Assembly (NCBI GenBank): GCA_027366195.1 | Contig: DAHXKW010000069.1 | Span: 1 to 6,864, forward strand | DNA length: 6,864 bases | Direction of reading: 5' to 3' | Origin: Alphaproteobacteria bacterium | GTDB taxonomy: Bacteria; Pseudomonadota; Alphaproteobacteria; G02398745; G023898745 | Shown here: piece after piece, positions 1-5,383 of the stretch | Position numbering within the stretch: position 1 is the stretch's first letter | How the letters are laid out: each line of letters opens with the position of its first letter | Program-made: the position numbers and the translations under genes | The notes under the pieces: generated by a model | The model's database searches: none | Told to the model about the DNA's origin: nothing | The model's input: the letters and a program-made list of their open reading frames with translations, nothing else

Positions 1-332
1 CCCCCTGTATTTTCTGATTAATTTTTCACTCTGCTTCTTGAATTTTTACCGTTTCGGGGCGTTGGGCAAAAATACCCTTCTTGGCGCACCGGCCGTTTTT
101 TAAGCATATACGTTGATAGTTATAAAGTTAGGGAATTTTGAGACGGTCTTTTTTAGAAACACTTTGTTCATTTGGAACGAAGCGTCTCAAAAGATCTTTT
201 GTGCCTAAAATCCGTAAAACTCAAGCAAAAATTGACTTTTTGCGCACGTTCTGAAAGGTTTGGACAAATTGTTGCCTTCAGTGATAGTTCAGGCAATATT
301 TTGTGATTGCTTTTGCTATCATAAGATTAAGT
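1..332. other. Intergenic region at left edge, no convincing gene
   Basis: No complete gene is supported here. A plus-strand frame is open from the left edge (bases 2-103, stop TAA at 101-103). It encodes 33 residues ending LGKNTLLGAPAVF and could be the tail of a gene outside the window, but nothing in it is recognisable. The opposite strand of the same bases also encodes a short open peptide, so this may be a repeat rather than a coding sequence. Bases 50-100 are visibly richer in G+C than the rest. A 6-bp stem (TTGCCT at 272-277, AGGCAA at 291-296) lies about 40 bp past the stop of the minus-strand gene. On that strand it has no T-run, so it is a poor terminator candidate. Confidence 0.4.
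136..192. repeat. 10-bp perfect inverted repeat with 37-bp spacer
   Basis: TTTTGAGACG at 136-145 is the exact reverse complement of CGTCTCAAAA at 183-192. The spacer between them (146-182) is 37 bp and AT-rich. The spacing is too long for a typical terminator. It could be a protein-binding site, a cruciform, or the remnant of a small non-autonomous mobile element. No gene is linked to it. Confidence 0.45.
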
Positions 333-1562
333 TCACAAACAAAATGTAAAATCAGATTGAGCTCTGGCTAAGTCTCCTCCAAATCCCGACATGGTTGGTC
401 CACCACGCCACTGATTGGACGGTCTTGAATTATACAAGTTTTTTGTCTCTAGGCTATCCATATCCTTGGTCGTCAAATAATTGAAATTATTACCAGCTAT
501 TGGATATTTACCACATGTCCAAAAAATACCTACGGGTGCTTTTGCTTCTTGCCATGAATCCATTATGCCACTGAACTGTTGTATCGCTGGATCTAATTCT
601 TTTTCAATGAGGAATCGAGGTGCAAACCAAATTTCTACTTTATCTGCATTGACAGGGTTTTCATTTTTTTTATAACCAGTTGCTATTTGTAAATACCGTC
701 CTCTACCTCCACAGCGAGACAAATCGAAAATGCCATTCAGTGGATTAGCCAAACGAGAAATCGGTAATACGACCTCTTGTGCTGTTCCTTTTTTGTAGAT
801 CAGCCGACCATTGTAGAATCGACGATAAACGTCTTCATGTCCTCTGGCAATTTCTGGAATAACGATGGCACTCACAACGGGTCTAAGAACAGTATCATTT
901 CGTAAAACTCGTACATCATCGGTATCTTGAGCACTCTCAGTTTTTTGGACAGATGCTGATTCAATATTGTTAGTTTCTGCATTTTTTACGCAACTGATAC
1001 TTCTCAGACATTTACCTACAGCACAAAACGGACCAATTACAGTAGCAACCAGAGAATCAAGCAAACTACAACGCAGCAACGAATCACTTAAATTCATTTC
1101 TTCACAGTCATGTAGTAATTTTTCGTCCTCGCAGAACCCCCACTTTGCACATCCTACGGAACAGGTCATACAGTCACCAGTAAAAGGATTGTATCCGAGA
1201 ATGCATGAAAATGGTACGTAAATGGTTCCCCAGACACATTGAGAAAAAGGTGATGCGTCTTCGCAAGTATCGTTGTAGCATTTACTATGGAAACACCGTT
1301 TTTCTTCTATTCCTCTGGCTTCTCTTTCTTGCCGACGTTTTTCGCGTTCTTCCCGCTGCTGTACTGCCATTTCGTGTCCTCTGTGCATCGCTTCTGCGTT
1401 TGGAAGCAAAGCAGTTGCGATTTGGCCAGCAGATGACCACCCATACGTTGGTATAAAAAGTGCAAAAATAGTTATAAGCCACATCACGATTTTTGATCTT
1501 GTTTTGAATAAATGATAAAATACTTGTTTACTTGATTTGTTGCTGTTCATTGTGCACGACAT
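333..1562 (-). CDS. Secreted cysteine-rich protein of unknown function
   Basis: I do not recognise this family. The ORF can be read from a GTG at 1574 (413 residues, used for numbering here), but ATGs at 1562 and 1550 are more likely starts. None has a good ribosome binding site. A signal peptide is visible: basic residues (KTRSK, 24-28), then the hydrophobic stretch IVMWLITIFALFIPTYGW, with probable cleavage after SSA near residue 49. A charged, coiled-coil-like segment rich in E, R and Q follows (72-93). Next is a block with 14 cysteines between residues 94 and 195, an even number that suits disulfide bonds in an oxidising compartment. After a polar linker, residues 230-413 form a second domain with only three cysteines and several aromatic motifs (VEIWFAPRFL, VGIFWTCGKYP, SGFGGD). 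The gene is divergent from the Rpn nuclease. Export and a disulfide fold are inferred; any role as a host-directed effector is speculation. Confidence 0.75.
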   Translation of the reverse strand: MSCTMNSNKSSKQVFYHLFKTRSKIVMWLITIFALFIPTYGWSSAGQIATALLPNAEAMHRGHEMAVQQREEREKRRQEREARGIEEKRCFHSKCYNDTCEDASPFSQCVWGTIYVPFSCILGYNPFTGDCMTCSVGCAKWGFCEDEKLLHDCEEMNLSDSLLRCSLLDSLVATVIGPFCAVGKCLRSISCVKNAETNNIESASVQKTESAQDTDDVRVLRNDTVLRPVVSAIVIPEIARGHEDVYRRFYNGRLIYKKGTAQEVVLPISRLANPLNGIFDLSRCGGRGRYLQIATGYKKNENPVNADKVEIWFAPRFLIEKELDPAIQQFSGIMDSWQEAKAPVGIFWTCGKYPIAGNNFNYLTTKDMDSLETKNLYNSRPSNQWRGGPTMSGFGGDLARAQSDFTFCL

Positions 1563-1580
1563 TCTAAAATACACAAATCT

Positions 1581-1609
1581 ATTTTAAACTATTTTTCGAT
1601 TGTTATCCA
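1581..1609 (-). promoter_or_regulatory. Candidate promoter of the cysteine-rich protein gene
   Basis: On the minus strand, TGGATA (1604-1609; 4 of 6 matches to TTGACA) is followed after 17 bp by TAAAAT (1581-1586; 5 of 6 matches to TATAAT). A transcript would begin near 1574. That favours translation from the ATG at 1562 or 1550 over the GTG at 1574. The call rests on consensus matching in AT-rich DNA only. Confidence 0.3.
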
Positions 1610-1627
1610 GTTATAAATTAAACGGTG

Positions 1628-1697
1628 GATTTTTAAGTGGCCGCAAAGAAACCTTGCGTGTACGTTTTCTTTGTGCAAATAAAACCACTCAAAAATC
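1628..1697 (+). repeat. Composite stem-loop in the divergent intergenic region (copy A)
   Basis: The outer arms GATTTTTAAGTGG (1628-1640) and CCACTCAAAAATC (1685-1697) are complementary at 12 of 13 positions. Inside them is a second stem, GCAAAGAAAC at 1643-1652 against GTTTTCTTTGT at 1664-1674. The inner element (1643-1678) is repeated on the minus strand at 6572-6607, with 28 of 36 positions equal and compensatory changes in the stem. Copy A is on the strand of the downstream Rpn nuclease and ends about 87 bp before that gene's candidate -35. No T-run follows, so it is not an obvious terminator. It may be a cis-regulatory structure or a short dispersed repeat. Confidence 0.6.
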
Positions 1698-1764
1698 TAA
1701 GCTTCCATTGGTATGCTGGTTTTAAGTTTTTGCGTGCTAATTTTCAGCTGTTCAACAATCGTGG

Positions 1765-1792
1765 TTGATTTTTTGTTAAAGAAGCCTACAAT
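1765..1792 (+). promoter_or_regulatory. Candidate promoter of the Rpn nuclease gene
   Basis: TTGATT (1765-1770; 4 of 6 matches to consensus) and TACAAT (1787-1792; 5 of 6) are separated by 16 bp. Transcription would start near 1799, giving a short leader of about 25 nt that contains the strong ribosome binding site at 1811-1817. Confidence 0.45.
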
Positions 1793-1810
1793 CATGGTAG
1801 AAGACTCAGC

Positions 1811-1817
1811 GAGGAGG
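1811..1817 (+). promoter_or_regulatory. Strong ribosome binding site of the Rpn nuclease
   Basis: GAGGAGG lies 7 bp before the ATG at 1825. This site fixes the start at that ATG, and so shows that the unusual N-terminal signal peptide belongs to the protein. Confidence 0.75.
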
Positions 1818-1824
1818 TTCCACC

Positions 1825-2727
1825 ATGAGATCGTCAGCAGTGTTCTGCACGTTATGTGTGGGAAATCTTTTACTTATTCCCACGTCTATTGCTGAAGCGG
1901 CTGGATATCAGTTTACGGTGTCTCCTGTGAAACGGATGACCTCTGTTTCTACAACGACATATCCTTCATCTGCTTTAATCTTCAGTGCTCAACGTTTTTA
2001 TTCATGGATTTCACCATCGTCAATGAGACAGATGATGCTGCCGATGGTAGCTACTCGCAGTCCTCAAAGTTTTTTATGGTCCTCCATTCGACAGTGTTCA
2101 ACGGGGCATTCTAAAAAAGTATCTATTGGTAATCCCTGTATTGATGCCGTTTTTCAGTATGGGATTCATGATTCATTTATTGCTAGTCAATTTTTAAACT
2201 CTGTATTGGGTCTGAAAGAAGATTCGAGTATACAAGAGGTTGTGTTTTTACCAAGAGATTTACCCTCTTCTGATCCTTTAGCTAGTATGGGATATAACTT
2301 CACTGTAGATGTTCGATGCAAAACGAAAGATGGACGACATTTTCTTGTGGAGATGCAAAATGATTTTAGAGATGATTATCATCTGAAAGCATTAATAGAA
2401 CATTCTAGAATGTTGAGCCGTATGGATCTTGATCAATCTGGTGGGGAAGATCAAAATATAGCATTGTCTGAAAAAACAGGCACACGTAAATTCTGGAAAG
2501 GTATTCAAGGTATATATTCTGTCGTGTTAACGAACAAAGTATTTTCGAGAGCAAATCAGAAAGCCATATATTCTGGCGAATCTCTGATGGAACCTGAATT
2601 AGTTAACCCGTACGAACTGAGACATGTACATCAGTTAGAACGACATTATGGTGATGTGCCGAATCAGATTATATTGTTAATGCTTGCAAACTTACCAAAG
2701 AAGCTGGCTAAAGTTTATCTTCTGTAG
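1825..2727 (+). CDS. Rpn-family PD-(D/E)XK nuclease with signal peptide, 5' part of a frameshifted gene
   Basis: This 300-residue frame carries the catalytic part of an Rpn-family (PDDEXK_2) recombination-promoting nuclease or putative transposase. Known members cut DNA and raise RecA-independent recombination. The domain begins near residue 101 with NPCIDAVFQYG, matching the family's opening aspartate motif. The active-site pattern is visible: D162 in VDVRC, then E176 and Q178 in HFLVEMQ, so the nuclease core looks intact. Before it are about 100 extra residues: a signal peptide (hydrophobic VFCTLCVGNLLLIPTSIAEA, cleavage likely after AEA near residue 25) and a Ser/Thr-rich linker. An export signal is odd for this family, which normally acts on the cell's own DNA. 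The frame ends early at TAG 2725-2727. The rest of the family's C-terminus continues in the -1 frame just downstream, so the gene is frameshifted. Family assignment is confident; export and activity of the broken product are uncertain. Confidence 0.85.
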   Translation: MRSSAVFCTLCVGNLLLIPTSIAEAAGYQFTVSPVKRMTSVSTTTYPSSALIFSAQRFYSWISPSSMRQMMLPMVATRSPQSFLWSSIRQCSTGHSKKVSIGNPCIDAVFQYGIHDSFIASQFLNSVLGLKEDSSIQEVVFLPRDLPSSDPLASMGYNFTVDVRCKTKDGRHFLVEMQNDFRDDYHLKALIEHSRMLSRMDLDQSGGEDQNIALSEKTGTRKFWKGIQGIYSVVLTNKVFSRANQKAIYSGESLMEPELVNPYELRHVHQLERHYGDVPNQIILLMLANLPKKLAKVYLL

Positions 2728-3104
2728 AAAGATGGGCTTCCTTATTCAAGGATGATGCATTGAGAGCTGGTGCACGTAAAATATCTGAAACAAAAGAGAT
2801 TGAAAATCCAGAGGAAATTGCTGGAGGAGATAAAGCGATTCAAGAATTTATAGATCGCTTAGATATGCGTCATTTGCCAATGGATGTGCGTAGGCAATAT
2901 CTTGCTCAAATTCGGTACCATAATGATTGCTGGGCTGATATTGAAGAAAAAGCTGAAGCGAAAGGAAGAGCAGAAGGTGAAAAAGAAAAAGCATTTGATA
3001 TAGCTAAGAAAATGTTGAATCGCAATGTATCTATTAATGCTATAGCAGAAGATACCGGCTTAACAGTGGATGAAATTAAAGATTTGAAGGGAAGGAAAAA
3101 ATGA
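2712..3104 (+). pseudogene. C-terminal remainder of the frameshifted Rpn nuclease
   Basis: This stretch is in the -1 frame relative to the upstream part, open from a TAA at 2709-2711 to TGA at 3102-3104. It starts with SLSSVERWASLFKDD, which fits the segment that normally follows the nuclease core in Rpn proteins. It ends with the usual family tail: a charged helix with AEAKGRAEGEKEKAFDIAKK, then a helix-turn-helix-like end (VSINAIAEDTGLTVDEIKDL). There is no good start or ribosome binding site of its own; the first possible start is a TTG at 2760. It is best read as the same gene after loss of one base, or as a product that needs -1 frameshifting. Its stop overlaps the ATG of a 21-codon frame in the repeat arm at 3101 (ATGA). 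Confidence 0.8.
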
Positions 3105-3166
3105 GCGCATTTAAAACCTCTGGAAACCCTGGATTTATTGGGTTCAGATTGAATAATTTTACATAA
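3101..3166 (+). CDS. 21-residue micro-ORF in the left repeat arm
   Basis: This frame runs ATG 3101 to TAA 3164-3166. Its start overlaps the stop of the Rpn gene (ATGA), and the purine-rich GAAGG just before could act as a ribosome binding site. The last 13 residues, NPGFIGFRLNNFT, are identical to the micro-ORF at 4575-4640 in the other repeat arm. The first eight residues differ at three positions (F/I, T/I, G/K). Whether it is translated is unknown. It may simply be a frame carried by a DNA repeat. Confidence 0.3.
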   Translation: MSAFKTSGNPGFIGFRLNNFT

Positions 3167-3172
3167 TATCGA
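3101..3172 (+). repeat. Left arm of 72-bp inverted repeat flanking the ATPase gene
   Basis: This arm is the inverted counterpart of 4569-4640. The innermost 49 bp (3124-3172, from AAACCC to TCGA) match without a single difference. Over all 72 bp, 65 match. It contains a small internal hairpin (AACCC and GGGTT, 10-nt loop). It lies between the convergent Rpn and ATPase genes. Confidence 0.9.
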
Positions 3173-3180
3173 ATATAATG

Positions 3181-4335
3181 TTAGATAATCTTTCCGTTCC
3201 ATAAATCCTGCAAAAACAGTTCATAGGGTAATTCTGTAATAAAATTATTGCTTTGACGGGAACGAGAAGCTGTTGAAACAATAATTGATTTTTTAGGAGA
3301 ATAATCTGCATAAAAAGCATTAAGTCCTACAAAATCTGACGGTCGTCTATGATTAGATAGTTTGACTTCAATGGCCACCTCAGCATCTCCTAATACAAAA
3401 TCAACCTCTAAACCTGTTTTAGTACGCCAGTAGGTAATAGGAAAATCTTTTTCTGAATAATCTCTATAAGCAATAAGTTCAAGGAGAATAATATGTTCGA
3501 ATGATTGTCCTGCAGCAAACCCTTCTAAACTTTCTACTGTATTCTTGCCTAGAAAATTAGCAACGCCAGCATCAAATAAATAAAATTTTGGTGTATGCGT
3601 AAGAATGTCTCTTTTGATCTTTTTATGGAAAGGCAGAACATAATAGCCAAGTAGTGTATCAATTAGAATCTGGAAATATTCTTTAATTGTTTTCGCATCT
3701 ACACCTACGTCACGTGCGATATTGGTATAATTAACTTGCTGGCCATTTGAAAAACCTAAGCAGTCTAAAAATCGAGCAAATGCAGGCAAACTTCGGGCAA
3801 GTCCTTCTGCTTGTATTTCCTGTGTTAAATAGTCGTTCACATAGGCTTTTAGAGATTTTTTGGGATTTGAAGAATCAAAATGACTAGGAATACTTCCTAC
3901 CTGCATGATTTTCAACAGATCAAACTGCGGAAATTCTGGGTAAACAAGGGGATAAAAATGAAAACTCCAAGCTCTTCCTCCCAAAAGATTAATCCCCTGA
4001 CGTCTCAAAGAACGTGCGCTTGATCCACAAAGAATAAAATAAGCAGGTGTGTTTTCTATTAACCAATGAATTTCATTAAGTATCATAGGTATTTTTTGTA
4101 CTTCATCGACAATTATAGGGTAAGTCAAATGTTCTGTTGTTAATTTCAAAATTTCTTGACGGAACAAATGAGGCGCTTTTACAAGTTCTAAATACGTTTC
4201 TGATTGTAAAAAATCATAATAAACAGAGTGGGGAAAATGTGCTTTAAGATAAGTGGATTTGCCTGTTTTTCTTGCTCCCCATAAAAATGCCGATTGTTTG
4301 GGAGGTAATGTAAGCTGTAGTAGCCGTTTATACAT
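3181..4335 (-). CDS. AAA-family ATPase with C-terminal DUF4143 domain
   Basis: This is a 384-residue member of the widespread AAA_14/DUF4143 ATPases, whose cellular role is mostly unknown. The Walker A motif is GARKTGKST (residues 20-28) and Walker B is IIVDEV (74-79, with D77 and E78). A sensor-like segment GSSARSL starts at 104, followed by the family signature LLGGRAWSFHFYPLVYPEF (117-135). The middle has a winged-helix-like part (NYTNIARDVGVDAKTIKEYF). The C-terminal half carries the PD-(D/E)XK-like pattern of DUF4143: YWRTKTGLEVDF, with E310 and D312, then IEVK, with E323 and K325. All key residues are present and the length is normal, so the gene looks intact. I chose ATG 4335, which has AGGA at 4341-4344, over the ATG at 4482, whose 49-residue extension has no family character. 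The gene is alone between the arms of an inverted repeat, which suggests a mobile or once-mobile cassette. Confidence 0.9.
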   Translation of the reverse strand: MYKRLLQLTLPPKQSAFLWGARKTGKSTYLKAHFPHSVYYDFLQSETYLELVKAPHLFRQEILKLTTEHLTYPIIVDEVQKIPMILNEIHWLIENTPAYFILCGSSARSLRRQGINLLGGRAWSFHFYPLVYPEFPQFDLLKIMQVGSIPSHFDSSNPKKSLKAYVNDYLTQEIQAEGLARSLPAFARFLDCLGFSNGQQVNYTNIARDVGVDAKTIKEYFQILIDTLLGYYVLPFHKKIKRDILTHTPKFYLFDAGVANFLGKNTVESLEGFAAGQSFEHIILLELIAYRDYSEKDFPITYWRTKTGLEVDFVLGDAEVAIEVKLSNHRRPSDFVGLNAFYADYSPKKSIIVSTASRSRQSNNFITELPYELFLQDLWNGKII

Positions 4336-4340
4336 ACAAA

Positions 4341-4344
4341 TCCT
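4341..4344 (-). promoter_or_regulatory. Ribosome binding site that sets the ATPase start
   Basis: AGGA on the minus strand lies 5 nt before ATG 4335. That start puts Walker A at residue 20, as is usual for this family. Nothing else is recognisable between it and the right repeat arm (4345-4568), and I see no convincing promoter there. Confidence 0.55.
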
Positions 4345-4568
4345 AAATTCGCACCCTAATAAAGAGTTTACTCCTAATTTAGAAGGTTTTAAAGAGTTTT
4401 GATCCCAAATTAGATTACTTATGAAGATATCATTCTTATTTTTTCTTCTTTGTGGAAATATTTGTGTAACAAGTACAAGCATATTGCAAAACAGGAAAAA
4501 ATTTTTTACGAAACTGGTTGTATGGCATGCAAAGCTTGATTTTTGTAATATTTTAGTTGGTTCAATAA

Positions 4569-4640
4569 TCGATATTATGTAAAATTATTCAATCTGAACC
4601 CAATAAATCCAGGGTTTTTAGAGATTTTTATAGCACTCAT
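4569..4640 (-). repeat. Right arm of 72-bp inverted repeat flanking the ATPase gene
   Basis: This is the inverted partner of 3101-3172. The 49-bp perfect part is 4569-4617; all seven differences fall in the outer 23 bp. It sits 26 bp after the stop of the 4667-5368 gene, on the same strand. On the plus strand its AACCC-N10-GGGTTTTTA hairpin looks like a weak terminator, but no plus-strand gene runs into it. Confidence 0.9.
4575..4640 (-). CDS. 21-residue micro-ORF in the right repeat arm
   Basis: This frame runs ATG 4640 to TAA 4575-4577, and its last 13 residues, NPGFIGFRLNNFT, are identical to those of the micro-ORF at 3101-3166. Two of the differing codons are synonymous (AGT/AGC, GCT/GCA) and three are not. 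It follows the 4667-5368 gene by 26 bp on the same strand, with GAGAA before the ATG. Translation is unproven. Confidence 0.3.
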   Translation of the reverse strand: MSAIKISKNPGFIGFRLNNFT

Positions 4641-4666
4641 TTTATTCTCATAAATATCGTAACCAG

Positions 4667-5368
4667 TCAACTTTCTAATGCGCGCTCTAAAGCAGATTCT
4701 TCTGTCCTCATAATTCTCTTAATTTCTTCAGGATCTGTTTCCATAAACCATTGCCACGCTTTTACAACTAATGAACTTTTATCATGAAGTTGATATTTAA
4801 CGGGCTGTTTCAGCTTCGAAAGATCAGAAACACTGATACCCAAACTATCGGCTAAATCTTGATTAACGCCCCATTGACAAAGCGTAACTAGCTTTGCAAC
4901 AACATCAGCACTACAAATCATCTCTCCCATTTTCATATAAAAAGGGGAAGTCGTCACTTTTTCACATGTGTCATCAGTATTTTGAGCTGATTGTCTTACA
5001 GCAATAGAAGAAAATACACCATAAACAGTTCTTGCCGTATCTTCTCTTGTTGTAATGACGTTCCCAATGCTGGTTTCAGAAAAACGAATTCTATCCTTAC
5101 CAGCGCCCGTAAAGTACTGCATCCAGGATCTTACTTCGTTTTTTAGACACGCAAAATAATACGAACTATCTCTACAAGGATAAATTATAAATTCACTAGT
5201 TTTCTCTGCATCAGTAGCATCTCTATAATTCATTATCCAAAGAGATTCCGCATGATTGAAATCAGGATGAACAAACTCAGATTGTTCTGATCTTAACCTA
5301 AAAGTATTTTCTACTGCTGGAGACAAAAGCACCACCGTTCCAGAGCAAAAACAAAGAAAAATCAACAT
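4667..5368 (-). CDS. Exported protein with a possible C-terminal death-domain fold
   Basis: This is a 233-residue protein. It opens with a short hydrophobic export signal (MLIFLCFCSGTVVLLSPAVE) that lacks the usual basic n-region. The start is well supported: GGGAGG lies 6 nt upstream. The middle (25-150) matches nothing I know. Residues about 153-231 resemble a eukaryotic death domain: W166, then DLADSLGISVSDLSKL (the family's LA..LG.s...i step), then a tryptophan-bearing helix VVKAWQWF (201-208), then EEIKRIMRTEESALERAL, like the last two death-domain helices. This is judged by eye and not confirmed. If right, it suggests a host-directed effector acting on death-fold signalling, though bacterial death-like domains also occur in unrelated proteins. 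The gene starts 15 bp after the stop of the upstream exported protein, so the two are probably one operon. Confidence 0.7.
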   Translation of the reverse strand: MLIFLCFCSGTVVLLSPAVENTFRLRSEQSEFVHPDFNHAESLWIMNYRDATDAEKTSEFIIYPCRDSSYYFACLKNEVRSWMQYFTGAGKDRIRFSETSIGNVITTREDTARTVYGVFSSIAVRQSAQNTDDTCEKVTTSPFYMKMGEMICSADVVAKLVTLCQWGVNQDLADSLGISVSDLSKLKQPVKYQLHDKSSLVVKAWQWFMETDPEEIKRIMRTEESALERALES

Positions 5369-5374
5369 GGTATA

Positions 5375-5380
5375 CCTCCC
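5375..5380 (-). promoter_or_regulatory. Ribosome binding site of the 233-residue protein
   Basis: GGGAGG on the minus strand is 6 nt before ATG 5368. It lies in the 15-bp gap after the upstream gene's stop, which fits a shared transcript with independent initiation. Confidence 0.7.
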
Positions 5381-5383
5381 TAT

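Noticed and set aside
967..1456. Plus-strand frames of 84 and 83 residues and a minus-strand 65-residue frame within the cysteine-rich gene
   Set aside because: They are out-of-frame or antisense shadows of the 333-1562 gene, without ribosome binding sites.
1713..1895. Plus-strand 60-residue frame with a hydrophobic start (MLVLSFCVLIFSCS...)
   Set aside because: It overlaps the Rpn start out of frame and has no ribosome binding site. It also runs through the candidate promoter, so it is most likely a chance frame.
2906..3202. Minus-strand 98-residue frame opposite the nuclease C-terminus
   Set aside because: It is antisense to a well-recognised Rpn tail and crosses the repeat arm, with no family features.
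4336..4482. 49-residue N-terminal extension of the ATPase from ATG 4482
   Set aside because: The extension has no family similarity. ATG 4335 has AGGA at good spacing and places Walker A at the usual residue 20.
4596..4620. AACCC-N10-GGGTTTTTA as a rho-independent terminator
   Set aside because: The stem is only 5 bp with a 10-nt loop, no plus-strand gene leads into it, and it is part of the inverted repeat.
3101..4640. CRISPR array, toxin-antitoxin pair or known defence island
   Set aside because: There are only two repeat copies in opposite orientation, no spacers and no recognisable partner gene. The ATPase stands alone.
919..4985. Shared SAQ(D/N)TDD peptide in the cysteine-rich and death-domain-like proteins
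   Set aside because: Only seven low-complexity residues match and the surroundings do not align, so I treat it as chance.
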